A DNA stretch of 64,000 nt, from NCBI GenBank assembly GCA_016787705.1, contig JAEUTP010000007.1:62001-126000 (forward strand), read 5' to 3'. The notes beneath the pieces are model-generated. The model was not told the origin of the DNA. It was given only the letters and a program-made list of their open reading frames with translations, and did no database searches. Made by a program: the position numbers and the translations under genes. This stretch comes from Bacteroidia bacterium. GTDB lineage: Bacteria; Bacteroidota; Bacteroidia; B-17B0; Aurantibacillaceae. Shown piece by piece: positions 8,976 to 18,522 of this stretch; position 1 is the stretch's first letter, and each line of letters starts with the position of its first letter.

Positions 8976-9071
8976 GGATTACAAAAGCCCTGAAAACTTT
9001 AAAACCGTTATTCTTATCGTGCTGTTTTTGTAAATTATTATTTCTACTTTAGTAGCTATAATTTTTTAACT

Positions 9072-10364
9072 ATGAAATACCAGGCTATTGACAGCAGTTT
9101 ATTTATTGGGAACAGAAATAAATTTAAAAATAATTTAAAACCAAATTCACTTGCCATATTTGTAAGCAACGATATTATGCCTACCAATGCAGATGGTAGT
9201 ATGGGGTTTAGACAAAATAGCGACCTGTTTTATTTAACAGGAATTGACCAGGAAGAAACTATTTTAGTTGTTTTTCCGGATGTAAAGGATGGAAAACATA
9301 AAGAGATATTATTTGTAAAAGAAACAAGTGAGTTAATTGCCATTTGGGAAGGCGCAAAATTAAACAAGCAACAAGCTACTGCGGCAAGTGGTGTTGATCA
9401 TATTTACTGGTATCATGAATTTGATAAGGTAATGAAGCCCTTTTTCTTTCAGGCAGAACATATTTATTTAAATTCTAATGAGCATACACGTAATAGTAAT
9501 TTAGTAGAGACTGGCGAAGCACGCTTTAATAAAATTATTCTTGCAAAATATCCATTACATAAATTTGAACGCAGTGCGCCTATTATGCAAAAGATACGTG
9601 CTATTAAAAGCACGCAGGAAATTGAATTGATACAACAGGCCTGCGATATTACCGAAAAAGGATTTCGCCGTTTGTTATCGTTTATTAAACCCGGTATATG
9701 GGAGCATGAAATTGAAGCAGAATTAATTCACGAATTTATTCGTAACCGTTCGCAGGGTTTTGCTTACGGCCCAATTGTTGCAAGCGGAAAGAATGCCTGC
9801 GTGTTACATTATGTTGAGAACAATATGCAGTGTAAAGATGGCGATGTTATTTTATTAGATGTGGCCGCTGAGTATGCTAACTACGCAAGTGATCTAACAC
9901 GTTGTGTGCCCGTGAACGGTAAATTCACAAAACGCCAGAAGGAAGTTTATAATGCCGTATTGCGTGTACATAAAGCTGCAGCAAAAATGTTATTGCCCGG
10001 TCAAACCTTTGAAAAATACAATAAGGCTGTTGGTGATATGATGACAGAAGAATTATTACAATTAGGTTTAATAAAAGCCGAAGATGTAAAAAAACAAAAT
10101 CCTTCATGGCCGGCGTATAAAAAATATTTTATGCATGGAACTTCTCATTTTTTAGGATTAGACGTGCATGATGTTGGTTTCTTTACAGAGCCGATGCAAG
10201 CCGGTATGGTATTTACCGTTGAGCCGGGCATTTATATTCCTGAAGAAGGTTTAGGCATTCGTATTGAGAATAATTTAATGATCACTACAACCGGCCAGTT
10301 AGACCTGATGAAGAATATACCTATTGAAGCCGATGAGATAGAAGCTCTAATGGCGAAGAAATAA
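9072..10364 (+). CDS. pepP: Xaa-Pro aminopeptidase (M24B)
   Basis: Removes an N-terminal residue when proline is second, using two metal ions. The 430-residue protein has the N-terminal creatinase-like domain (residues 1-170, with the aminopeptidase P signature DLFYLTGIDQEETILV) and a pita-bread C-terminal domain. All five metal ligands are present: Asp263 (LLDVAAEY), Asp274 (SDLTR), His359 (GTSHFLGLDVHD), Glu384 (TVEPGIYIP) and Glu399 (GIRIEN). There is no signal peptide, so it is cytoplasmic. A strong terminator follows directly, so it is probably monocistronic. Confidence 0.95.
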   Translation: MKYQAIDSSLFIGNRNKFKNNLKPNSLAIFVSNDIMPTNADGSMGFRQNSDLFYLTGIDQEETILVVFPDVKDGKHKEILFVKETSELIAIWEGAKLNKQQATAASGVDHIYWYHEFDKVMKPFFFQAEHIYLNSNEHTRNSNLVETGEARFNKIILAKYPLHKFERSAPIMQKIRAIKSTQEIELIQQACDITEKGFRRLLSFIKPGIWEHEIEAELIHEFIRNRSQGFAYGPIVASGKNACVLHYVENNMQCKDGDVILLDVAAEYANYASDLTRCVPVNGKFTKRQKEVYNAVLRVHKAAAKMLLPGQTFEKYNKAVGDMMTEELLQLGLIKAEDVKKQNPSWPAYKKYFMHGTSHFLGLDVHDVGFFTEPMQAGMVFTVEPGIYIPEEGLGIRIENNLMITTTGQLDLMKNIPIEADEIEALMAKK

Positions 10365-10381
10365 TTTACCATATTTAAAAC

Positions 10382-10415
10382 AAAAAAGCCGCAGAATTTT
10401 TTCTGCGGCTTTTTT
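10382..10415 (+). terminator. Strong terminator of pepP
   Basis: AAAAAAGCCGCAGAA/TTCTGCGGCTTTTTT, a 15-bp perfect stem with a TTTT loop and a following T-run, 18 bp after the stop codon. The A-run on the left makes it potentially bidirectional. Confidence 0.95.
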
Positions 10416-10457
10416 GTTTTAGAAATTTTACTTTTAATCTTCCGCTAATTTAAATTG

Positions 10458-10615
10458 CGCCACGAATTACACAAGTTTTCACTGATTGTAATAGGTTGTA
10501 AACTATTTAATTAGTGTAATTTATCGTTCAAGCGGTATCGCTTGAACAATTATTTCACCAAACAAATTGCCTATTGCGCGCGAATAGTATAGTGTTATAT
10601 AGTGAAATTAGTGGC
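10458..10615. repeat. Intergenic inverted-repeat element (copy 1 of 6)
   Basis: The left end reads GCCACGAATTACACAAG and the right end GTGAAATTAGTGGC, inverted relatives of the ends seen at 18523-18676 and in the four units at 46007-46528. Inside is a perfect 9-bp hairpin, GTTCAAGCG/CGCTTGAAC (10526-10547). It fills most of the gap between pepP and the channel gene; no ORF is seen. Confidence 0.7.
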
Positions 10616-10633
10616 TAAACATTTTCGTAATTT

Positions 10634-12538
10634 TTAATCTTCAGCTAAAACAATTATAAAATCACTTTCTTTAAAGGTTAATTTTGATGCTTTGTTTGGA
10701 TTGATGTTTACACCAAAATGTTTTTCAGAATCGGTACTTTGAGAAGATATCCTGTAACCAATAACCGATTCACCTAATTGTGCGGCGCTTTCAACAACCG
10801 TATAAAAGTTTACAGGTTGGCCTGGTTTTACATATTTGCTAACCGGTTTTAAATATACTTCAGAACCTTCGGCCTGGAATAATACATCGTAAACTTTTTT
10901 AAGATCAGGATTTTCACTTAGCTGACTTAACATTAAGCTTACTAAATTATCGCTCACAATAAAATCATCTGCTTTGGCAACAACACCTAATTCGCGGTTG
11001 CGGATATCTAACATTTCAGATACAATGCTAAAATCTTTTCCGGCTTTTTCACTTAAGTTACGCAAGTGTAATAAGCAGATCAATGTTTTTGCATCACTCT
11101 CCTGCGTATCAATATCAGTATAACTTAATAAAATAATATGGTCAAACGATTCAGGTTTTAAACCTACAAGCGTAGCTTTATCATTAATGTTGCCTTTTTG
11201 TAATTTTATTTTTTGTTTATCGAGCGTTTTTTGTAATTCATTAATTTCATCTTCTATATCCATTCCATCCTCAACAATCAGCACTTCCGATCCTTTTGCA
11301 ACATAGTTATCCAACTCTTCGATAATTCTTAAGCCCCTCGCGTTCCAGCCAAGTATCAATGTTTTTTCAACACTTGCTGTTTTCATTTCACTTCTGCTAA
11401 ATAAACTTTCATGGATATCAAAAGTAGTTTTACCACTTAATACAACGGTATCATCATCCTCTGAAATAGCAATAACTTTATCTCCTTTATTAATAATGGT
11501 ATCCATTGGTGGATTGATCAAAGCAGAACCATCTTTTGTAAATAAACCAACAACTGATGAGGTTTCGTAAGCAAGCAATGCATCTTTGTATGTTTTGCCA
11601 AATAACTTTGGTTCTTCCTGAAAATACAATTCATCACCTTCAAACTGCAATAACTCACTGTAAACAATACTTAAGCCAGATTGGCGACAAGTTTGCGCCG
11701 TGATGCGGGAAATAAGATCCGACGACATAACAAAAACCGTTTCATCATTACCAACCAGTTCTGCAGCCTCCATATTTTTTGGATCTTTTATTTCTGCAAC
11801 AATTGAATAAGGACTCTCTTTCCTGTTTTTGCCATTAGTTAAAGCTAAAACAGATTTAATTACGTAGGTATCTGCATTATCTTCAGTGCCTGCCAATACA
11901 ATAATAGAGCGGGCTTCGTTTGGATTTACAAGTGAAATATTTGTTGATTCAAGCGGACTGCCACTTCTAACAATTAATTTTGTGTTCTTAAAATCTTCTA
12001 TCTTACCACGTATCTCATCTTCCATTTCTCCTTTATCACGATCGGCTAAAATAACAATACTTGGTTTTTTTTGATTCTCATTTGCTTCAATGATCTCTGA
12101 AATGATAGAAAAAACTTTTTCACTCCAACCTAAAATTAAAGTATGATTGCTCTCTAAAACACGGGAGCGTCCTTTTTTTAACTCATCCAGTTTTTCGTCA
12201 ATACCAGATGAAATGGTACCAATTAAAATTGAGATCAAAAAGATACCGCCTAAAGTTGCTACAAAGCGAACCGCACGAAACGCCCAGCCTTCATCACCAC
12301 CCATCGTTCCTGAATCTAAGGTGGCCATTAAACTTTGCCAGGCCCCTTCAATAAAACCTAAATTTTCAGCATCAGGCTCAGGCGAGCTCTTAATACCAAA
12401 TACAAGGATCAGTAATCCTAATATCAATACCATAAATAAAGAAAAAATGGCCAGCCATTTAATTACACCGGCCGGACCGGCTGACATGGTATTTTCAAAG
12501 TAATACCTTGTTCTTTCGCGAAATGATGGTTTATTCAT
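10634..12538 (-). CDS. CASTOR/POLLUX-like ion channel with two RCK-type domains
   Basis: A 634-residue membrane protein related to the CASTOR/POLLUX/SYM8 channels. It has a first transmembrane helix near residues 25-48 (IKWLAIFSLFMVLILGLLILV), a pore-loop-like segment around SLMATLDSGTMGGDEGW, and a second helix near 90-110 (ATLGGIFLISILIGTISSGI). The cytoplasmic part holds two Rossmann-fold TrkA-N-like modules, one beginning HTLILGWSEKVFSII, the other KTLILGWNARGLRII, each with a trailing RCK-C-like region. It should gate monovalent or divalent cation flow in response to nucleotide or ion binding. The ion is not evident from the filter. It lies directly downstream of the DPP4 gene, 43 bp apart and on the same strand, but functional coupling is not obvious. 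Confidence 0.85.
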   Translation of the reverse strand: MNKPSFRERTRYYFENTMSAGPAGVIKWLAIFSLFMVLILGLLILVFGIKSSPEPDAENLGFIEGAWQSLMATLDSGTMGGDEGWAFRAVRFVATLGGIFLISILIGTISSGIDEKLDELKKGRSRVLESNHTLILGWSEKVFSIISEIIEANENQKKPSIVILADRDKGEMEDEIRGKIEDFKNTKLIVRSGSPLESTNISLVNPNEARSIIVLAGTEDNADTYVIKSVLALTNGKNRKESPYSIVAEIKDPKNMEAAELVGNDETVFVMSSDLISRITAQTCRQSGLSIVYSELLQFEGDELYFQEEPKLFGKTYKDALLAYETSSVVGLFTKDGSALINPPMDTIINKGDKVIAISEDDDTVVLSGKTTFDIHESLFSRSEMKTASVEKTLILGWNARGLRIIEELDNYVAKGSEVLIVEDGMDIEDEINELQKTLDKQKIKLQKGNINDKATLVGLKPESFDHIILLSYTDIDTQESDAKTLICLLHLRNLSEKAGKDFSIVSEMLDIRNRELGVVAKADDFIVSDNLVSLMLSQLSENPDLKKVYDVLFQAEGSEVYLKPVSKYVKPGQPVNFYTVVESAAQLGESVIGYRISSQSTDSEKHFGVNINPNKASKLTFKESDFIIVLAED

Positions 12539-12581
12539 AACAGTTTTTTATTGGGATAATTATATTAAAGCTAAAAATTAT

Positions 12582-14723
12582 TTACAGATTGTCTATAAAA
12601 TAATTACAAATTTTTTCCATTAAATGTGCCCTATCTCTTCCAAGTACATTATGCTCATGGCCCGGATATACATAATAATCCAGCTGTATGCCCTTATCTA
12701 CCGCCTTTTTTTGATACATAATGCTGTGCTGCCAAACTACAACCGGATCCTGCGCGCCATGGATCATTAATAATTTGCCTTTTAATTTGTCAACATAATT
12801 CAATAAATTATTTCTATCATAGCCTTCTTTATTTTCCTGTGGACTATCGTTATACCTTTCACCATACATGATCTCGTAATAACTCCAATCAATTACCGGA
12901 CCGCCGGCCGCACCCACTTTAAATGTGCCGGGATAACGCGTCATTAACGATGTGGTCATAAAGCCACCATAGCTCCAGCCGTGTACTCCTAAACGTGAAG
13001 CGTCAACATAAGGCAACGATTTTAAATAGTTAACGCCACTTATTTGGTCTTCCATTTCTTTTGTCCCCACCTGCCTGTGTATGGCCTGCTCAAAAGCCTT
13101 GCCGCGGTAGTTCGTTCCCCTGCCATCTAATGTAAAAACAATAAAACCTTTTTGTGCCATGTACTGATACCAAACTTCTCCGCCGGCCATCCATGTATTG
13201 GTAACCATTTGCGAATGCGGACCATTATATAAATAAACAAGCACAGGGTATTTTTTTGTGCTGTCAAAACCTACAGGTTTAAACATTCTGCAATACAAGT
13301 CTGTGCCTTCATTATTTTTAATGGTAAACAAATTCCATTTACCTAATTTATAATCCTTCAATGGATTTTCTGCTTTATAAATAGTATTTGATTTGCCTGT
13401 AACTGCATTAACAACCCTATATTCACGTGGAGTGTAGCAAGAAGTATAAACATCAATAAAATAGTCTGCTTTTTGGCTTAATATGGCAGTGTGGTAACCG
13501 TTATCCTGTGTTAACTTTTTCATTTTCCCGCTCTTTAAATTCACAGAGTAAAAATCCTGGTTAATAGGGCTTTGTTCTGCAGCATGAAAAAACAGGTTTT
13601 CTCCTTTATCGTCAAAACCGGCATCATCCTTTACTTCCCAAGCACCTTTTGTAAGTTGTTTTATTAAAGAACCATTAATGTTGTATAAATAAAAATGGTT
13701 AAAGCCATCTCTTCTGCTTTGCCAGATAAATTGCGAGGGATTGTTTTTTACAAATAACATAGGGTTTAAAGGTTCGGCATATTTTTCATCTTTTTCTTCA
13801 AACAAAGTCCTTTTAAAGTCACCGGTTGTTGCATCGTACTCATTTACTTTAAAATGATTTTGCTCACGGTTCAATACCACTATGTAAATGTATTTTTCAT
13901 CTGGCGAAAAAGTAATGTTAGTGAGATATTGATCTTTTGGGCCTTCGGTTTTTATTTTAGTGCTTGTGTTGTTTTTTAGGTTGTAAACAAATACAGTTAC
14001 GTAGTGACTTTTTTTACCTGCCATTGGATATTTAATATTTTTGTTTTTTGCCGGGTAGGTCGTCCAGTCAATGATCGGATAATCATCCACATCACTTTGA
14101 TCCATTCTGTAATAGGCAAGGGCATTACCATTCGGGCTCCAGAATAAACCTTTGGTGATACCAAACTCATCGCGATGTACGCTTTTTCCGTTTACAATTT
14201 CGTAAGACCCATCGGTAGTAACCTGGTTGGTTTTACCATTATTTGTAACAAAAACATTGTTTCCGTTTACATAAGCAAAAATTTCCCCTTCTTTAAAAAC
14301 ATCAAGATTCTCTAAGGTAAAATCATTTAATTTTCTTTCAGACTTAACTGTTGTTTTTTTATCTAAAGAATGCAACCATTCGCCTTTGGTATTGCGGAAA
14401 TAAAATTGATTTTCGTTTTGCCATAATAGTCCGTCAAAGGCCGAGACAGTATCAATAGATGCTTTAACAAGATCTTTATTTAAGCCAACGGTAGAGATAG
14501 TTGATACCGTTTTGCCTGTTTCCGCATTGATGATGATCAATTCATTTTTTTCGATATAGGCTACTTTATTTGAACCGGGAATAAAACCAAGCGCCTGTAA
14601 GCGTTTTGGTGCAAGAGTGCTACGGCCTTTGTTTAATGCATCCTGGATGGTTAATAATTTATCTTGCGCAAAAGTAAATGATGAAGCAATAAATAGTAAG
14701 AGGATAACGACAGCTTTTTTCAT
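12582..14723 (-). CDS. S9B-type dipeptidyl peptidase IV
   Basis: A 713-residue serine peptidase removing Xaa-Pro dipeptides. A signal peptide (VVILLLFIASSFTFAQ) indicates a periplasmic location. The central part is the eight-bladed DPP4 propeller (for example FGITKGLFWSPNGNALAYYR and NITFSPDEKYIYIVVLN). The C-terminal alpha/beta-hydrolase domain carries the catalytic triad: Ser584 in GWSYGGF, Asp659 in HGAQDP and His691 in GHEHNV. The Asp region reads HGAQDPVVVW rather than the common HGxxDDNVH, a mild deviation. It faces divergently away from a DUF5819-like gene, with only 25 bp to the first possible start codon of that gene. Likely role: nutrient peptide processing. Confidence 0.93.
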   Translation of the reverse strand: MKKAVVILLLFIASSFTFAQDKLLTIQDALNKGRSTLAPKRLQALGFIPGSNKVAYIEKNELIIINAETGKTVSTISTVGLNKDLVKASIDTVSAFDGLLWQNENQFYFRNTKGEWLHSLDKKTTVKSERKLNDFTLENLDVFKEGEIFAYVNGNNVFVTNNGKTNQVTTDGSYEIVNGKSVHRDEFGITKGLFWSPNGNALAYYRMDQSDVDDYPIIDWTTYPAKNKNIKYPMAGKKSHYVTVFVYNLKNNTSTKIKTEGPKDQYLTNITFSPDEKYIYIVVLNREQNHFKVNEYDATTGDFKRTLFEEKDEKYAEPLNPMLFVKNNPSQFIWQSRRDGFNHFYLYNINGSLIKQLTKGAWEVKDDAGFDDKGENLFFHAAEQSPINQDFYSVNLKSGKMKKLTQDNGYHTAILSQKADYFIDVYTSCYTPREYRVVNAVTGKSNTIYKAENPLKDYKLGKWNLFTIKNNEGTDLYCRMFKPVGFDSTKKYPVLVYLYNGPHSQMVTNTWMAGGEVWYQYMAQKGFIVFTLDGRGTNYRGKAFEQAIHRQVGTKEMEDQISGVNYLKSLPYVDASRLGVHGWSYGGFMTTSLMTRYPGTFKVGAAGGPVIDWSYYEIMYGERYNDSPQENKEGYDRNNLLNYVDKLKGKLLMIHGAQDPVVVWQHSIMYQKKAVDKGIQLDYYVYPGHEHNVLGRDRAHLMEKICNYFIDNL

Positions 14724-14787
14724 GCTTGTTTTTTTATTAATTTAGAGCATTAAATATAGGAATAAAATAGTTATATCGGCCTTTTTA

Positions 14788-15261
14788 TTGGCTTATTTGC
14801 TTATACATTTTAGCTCAGTTTTCCTCTACTCAAAACCCTTTAGTTCAGAAAAAAGTAGGGTAGATTTTTATGCCCATGGTTATGTTTATCCTTATTTTCA
14901 TCAAAACTGGAATTTGTTTGCGCCGGCGCCTACTTCAAATTACAGGTTATATTGTGAATATGAAAATAACGGAAAACAACAATTAGATGTTTTTTCTGAA
15001 ATCAAAATAAATCACCAAACAAACCGTTTAAAAGGTTATGCAGCTTTAGTTGTAGCTTTTGCCAATAGTTTTTATTATCTCGAATCATCTTTAAATAAAC
15101 CAATTAATGGGCCATTGGAAAACAATTATTATTTTAAAATGATAATTCATTCTACAAAAAATTATTTAGAAAACACACGCAATATCACTCTTACAAACCT
15201 TAAACTCATTCTTGTTGCCGAGAACGTTGTAACAAAAGAGAAAAAAATTTACTTCAATTAG
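14788..15261 (+). CDS. DUF5819-like membrane-anchored protein
   Basis: A protein of about 157 residues from the TTG at 14788. The signature HQNWNLFAPAP fits the DUF5819 family (typically QNWxLFAPxP), which is an uncharacterised, membrane-anchored family. The start is doubtful: the same frame stays open from 14746 and adds IKYRNKIVISAFL before the TTG codon, giving a basic cluster followed by a complete transmembrane helix. That implies initiation at ATT 14749 or a lost ATG (see findings). The C-terminal half is beta-rich and soluble (LTNLKLILVAENVVTKEKKI). The patatin gene follows 42 bp later on the same strand and could be cotranscribed. Confidence 0.75.
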   Translation: MAYLLIHFSSVFLYSKPFSSEKSRVDFYAHGYVYPYFHQNWNLFAPAPTSNYRLYCEYENNGKQQLDVFSEIKINHQTNRLKGYAALVVAFANSFYYLESSLNKPINGPLENNYYFKMIIHSTKNYLENTRNITLTNLKLILVAENVVTKEKKIYFN

Positions 15262-15303
15262 ATTTTTATATCCGCATACAGGTTTTTTTGTTATTTTTAG
15301 GCT

Positions 15304-16308
15304 ATGACAAAAGTGAAGAAAATTGATGTAGCCTTGCAAGGCGGAGGCGCTCATGGTGCATATTCATGGGGTGTTTTGGATAGATTATTGGATGATGAAC
15401 GTATTGAAATAGACGGCATTTGTGGTACCAGCGCAGGTGCTATGAATGGGGTTTGCACTGTTTACGGGCTAAATAAAGGCGGAAAGAATTTAGCCAAACA
15501 TTTATTGGTAAAATTTTGGCACAAGATTTCAGAAGCAGGAAAGTTATCACCATTACAACCAACCTGGTTTGATAAAGTGATGAGCCCCGGCAATATGGAT
15601 TACTCGCCAACCTATAAATTTTTTACTATGGCTTCGGAAAATATGTCGCCGGCGCAAATGAATCCTTTAAAATTTAATCCACTCGAAAAAATATTAAAAG
15701 AATTGATTGATTTTGATGAGCTTCATAAAATGAGTCCGCCAAAATTATTTGTGTGTGCCACCAATGTAAAAACCTGTGAGCCAAAAATATTCGGGCCAAA
15801 AGAAATTTCGGCAAAAGCAATTTTAGCGAGCGCGTGTTTACCCTACATGTATGAGGCCGTTGAAATAGATGGTGAACATTATTGGGATGGAGGCTATATG
15901 GGTAACCCACCGCTGGGACCTTTAACAGAGCATACCGAAGGTACCGATGATATTTTATTGATTGAAGTAAACCCTTTTGTTATTAAAAAAGTACCCGATA
16001 ATATTGAAGAGATAAAAGATCGTGTAAATGAAATAAGCTTTAACTCATCTTTAGCTTTAGAAATTAAACACATGGAGTTTGTGAACGACCTTGTTGATAA
16101 AGGAATTACACTAGATGGCAAATTGAAAAAAATAAATTTACATCGTGTAAGCTCCAATAATGTTTTAGGTGAATTTAATTTATCAAGCAAATTAAATACC
16201 GATTGGGATTTTTTAATGCACTTAAAAAATCTTGGCTACAAAGCCTGCAATACATGGTTAGAAGCTAACTTTAATAATATCGGAAAAAAATCAACCTTTC
16301 ATTTATAG
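15304..16308 (+). CDS. Patatin-like phospholipase
   Basis: A 334-residue acyl hydrolase with the patatin Ser-Asp dyad: oxyanion loop GGGAHG (residues 13-18), nucleophile Ser43 in GTSAGAMNG, and Asp195 in WDGGYMGNPP. No signal peptide is present and there is no C-terminal beta-barrel, so this is the short, cytoplasmic RssA-like type. Substrate lipid not evident. The M3 oligopeptidase begins 17 bp after its stop, so the two form a likely operon, and the upstream DUF5819-like gene may belong to it. Confidence 0.93.
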   Translation: MTKVKKIDVALQGGGAHGAYSWGVLDRLLDDERIEIDGICGTSAGAMNGVCTVYGLNKGGKNLAKHLLVKFWHKISEAGKLSPLQPTWFDKVMSPGNMDYSPTYKFFTMASENMSPAQMNPLKFNPLEKILKELIDFDELHKMSPPKLFVCATNVKTCEPKIFGPKEISAKAILASACLPYMYEAVEIDGEHYWDGGYMGNPPLGPLTEHTEGTDDILLIEVNPFVIKKVPDNIEEIKDRVNEISFNSSLALEIKHMEFVNDLVDKGITLDGKLKKINLHRVSSNNVLGEFNLSSKLNTDWDFLMHLKNLGYKACNTWLEANFNNIGKKSTFHL

Positions 16309-16325
16309 GATCATAAAATTTAAAT

Positions 16326-18017
16326 ATGAAAAGAAATTTTGTTGCAAAAGATTTCACGGTTACTACCTGGGAATTATTAAAACCCTATTTTACACAATTA
16401 CAGGATCGTGCCATTAATTCGGTTGATGAATTAGAGAAGTGGCTAAAAGATTACAGCGAATTAAGCGCAGTAATTAGCGAGAACATGGCATGGCGTTATA
16501 TTAAAATGACCTGTGATACTGCCAATACTGAGTTGCGCGATAGCTTTAACGATTTTGTGCAGAACATTGAACCGCACATGTCACCCATTGCCAATGAGCT
16601 TAATAAAAAAATTATGGCTACGCCGTATAAAGATAAATTAACCAAAGCAGGTTATGATATTTATTTGCGTGGTATAAAAAACAGCATTGATCTTTTTAGA
16701 GAAGAAAATATTCCTTTAAATACAAAGCTTCAGGAATTAGAACAACAGTTTGGCGAAATTAACGGCGCGCAAAGTATTGAATACGCCGACGAAAAAATGA
16801 CATTGCAAAAAGCAGGCATCTTTTTAAAAGATCTGAATCGTGCTGTGCGGGAAGAAGTATATAAAAAAGTGCAAGACAGAAGGGCGCAGGATGAAGATGC
16901 GTTGAATGAGCTCTTCACAAAATTAATTGAGTTAAGAAATCAGGTTGCTTTAAATGCTGGTTTTAAAAACTTTCGTGATTACAAGCACCAGGCTTTAGCG
17001 CGCTTTGATTATAGCGTAAAAGATTGTTTGGATTTTCACGAAGCAGTTAAATTACATGCAGTGCCTTTAATTAATGAGCATGATAAAAAACGCAAAGAAA
17101 AATTAAAGCTGGATGATTATCGTCCGTGGGATACTTCGGTAGATGAAGAAGGCTTGCCTCCTTTAAAACCGTTTTCTACAGCGCAGGAATTAATTGACAA
17201 AACTATTGCTTGTTTTAATAAATTAGATCCTTTTTTTGGCGAGTGTATAAACACCATGCAAAAAATGAAACGCCTCGATCTGGATAGCAGGTTAGGCAAA
17301 GCACCCGGAGGATATCAATATCCGTTGTATGAAACAGACGTTCCTTTTATTTTTATGAACTCGGTTGGTTTGCATCGTGATCTTGTAACAATGGTGCATG
17401 AAGGCGGCCATGCTATCCATTCATTTTTAGATTTTGATCTGGAATTGGTTGATTTTAAATCGCCGCCAAGCGAAGTAGCAGAGTTGGCCAGTATGAGCAT
17501 GGAATTAATTAGCATGGAACACTGGGACGAATTTTTTAAAGATAAAGAAGAATTAAAACGTGCCAAGCGCCAACAGCTGGAAGGGGTAATGGATACCTTG
17601 CCGTGGATAGCAGCAATAGATAAATTCCAGCACTGGATCTATGAAAACCCAAAGCACACAACCGCAGACCGTTATGATGCTTGGCAAAAAATAATGAATG
17701 AATTTGGCAGCACTGTTATTAATTATAAAGGCCTTGAAAGTAATTTAAAACGCAGGTGGCAGGTGCAATTGCATTTATACGAAGTGCCGTTTTATTATAT
17801 TGAATATGGTTTTGCACAGTTAGGCGCGGTTGCTGTATGGCGCAATTATAAACGCAACCCAAAAGAGGCAATTGAAAAGTATAAAAAAGCCTTGGCCTTA
17901 GGATACACTCAATCCATTCCGAAAATTTATGAAACGGCAGGCATTAAATTTGATTTTAGCCCAGCTTATATAAAAGAGTTAATGGATTTTGTGAAGGAAG
18001 AATATAATAAGATATAA
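16326..18017 (+). CDS. pepF: M3 family oligoendopeptidase
   Basis: A 563-residue zinc peptidase cleaving short peptides in the cytoplasm. The active-site motif HEGGH is at residues 358-362, with a downstream Glu in SMSMELISMEHWDE as third ligand. The N-terminal helical region and the conserved C-terminal WQVQLHLYEVPFYYIEYGFA segment fit the PepF/M3B family, and the length is normal. It lies immediately downstream of the patatin gene. It overlaps nothing and converges with the Cys-repeat gene at 18026, only 8 bp away. Confidence 0.92.
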   Translation: MKRNFVAKDFTVTTWELLKPYFTQLQDRAINSVDELEKWLKDYSELSAVISENMAWRYIKMTCDTANTELRDSFNDFVQNIEPHMSPIANELNKKIMATPYKDKLTKAGYDIYLRGIKNSIDLFREENIPLNTKLQELEQQFGEINGAQSIEYADEKMTLQKAGIFLKDLNRAVREEVYKKVQDRRAQDEDALNELFTKLIELRNQVALNAGFKNFRDYKHQALARFDYSVKDCLDFHEAVKLHAVPLINEHDKKRKEKLKLDDYRPWDTSVDEEGLPPLKPFSTAQELIDKTIACFNKLDPFFGECINTMQKMKRLDLDSRLGKAPGGYQYPLYETDVPFIFMNSVGLHRDLVTMVHEGGHAIHSFLDFDLELVDFKSPPSEVAELASMSMELISMEHWDEFFKDKEELKRAKRQQLEGVMDTLPWIAAIDKFQHWIYENPKHTTADRYDAWQKIMNEFGSTVINYKGLESNLKRRWQVQLHLYEVPFYYIEYGFAQLGAVAVWRNYKRNPKEAIEKYKKALALGYTQSIPKIYETAGIKFDFSPAYIKELMDFVKEEYNKI

Positions 18018-18025
18018 TTTTCGCT

Positions 18026-18454
18026 TTACTTACATTTCGCACAGTTGTCTTTTTTGCTGCCAAATCCGCAATCATTACATAATTTAGCTTCAATCTTGGT
18101 AGTGCCCATCCATTTGTTGCATTTAGCACAATTGTCTTTTTTACTGCCAAAGCCACAATCGCTGCATAATTGAGCGGCAATTTTTGTGCTTCCAACCCAT
18201 TTATCACAGGCTACACAGTTATCTTTTTTATTGCCAAAACCACAATCGTTGCACAACATGGCCGGAACACCCGAGCTGGCAACCCATTTATTGCAACGCT
18301 TGCAATCGTCACCATTGTGCGAAACAGAGCTTATTTTAGTTGATTCGTTTGTTGCATTGTTCTGAGCATTTTTACTTCCATGCATATACATCGAAAAGCC
18401 AATGACCATAGAAAGAACAAGACTTATTGCTACATTATATTTATATTTTTTCAT
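18026..18454 (-). CDS. Signal-anchored protein with tandem Cys-rich (zinc-ribbon-like) repeats
   Basis: A 142-residue protein. A short basic N-terminus and one hydrophobic segment (residues ~9-22) are followed by a Ser/Asn linker and then three 29-residue tandem repeats, residues 51-79, 80-108 and 109-137, plus a partial CAKCK. Each repeat has CxxC-X13-CxxCGFGxKKxN, where the next CxxC follows after eight residues. The regular four-cysteine spacing suggests each repeat binds one zinc. No enzymatic motif. The hydrophobic segment may be an uncleaved anchor or a signal peptide. I do not know the function; the repeat motif is unusual enough to be worth a structural search. Confidence 0.8.
   Translation of the reverse strand: MKKYKYNVAISLVLSMVIGFSMYMHGSKNAQNNATNESTKISSVSHNGDDCKRCNKWVASSGVPAMLCNDCGFGNKKDNCVACDKWVGSTKIAAQLCSDCGFGSKKDNCAKCNKWMGTTKIEAKLCNDCGFGSKKDNCAKCK
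18044..18304 (-). repeat. Three 87-bp tandem coding repeats
   Basis: Three in-frame copies of 87 bp encoding the 29-residue Cys motif. They diverge at the DNA level (for example AGCxxAxLCNDCGFG stays fixed while codons differ), so the array is probably old, and not a recent slippage product. Confidence 0.75.
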
Positions 18455-18522
18455 TATATTTTTTTATAGATTAAATTTATGATATTTTTTTGTCACTTAT
18501 ACTACATTAAAATAAAAGGCTT

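Noticed and set aside
10458-10615. A small RNA gene in the pepP-channel gap
   Set aside because: The region is accounted for by an inverted-repeat element with the same ends as elsewhere, and I see no separate promoter.
18044-18304. A possible CRISPR array because of regular ~87-bp repeats
   Set aside because: The repeats are in-frame coding units for a Cys motif, with no unique spacers and no cas genes in the window.
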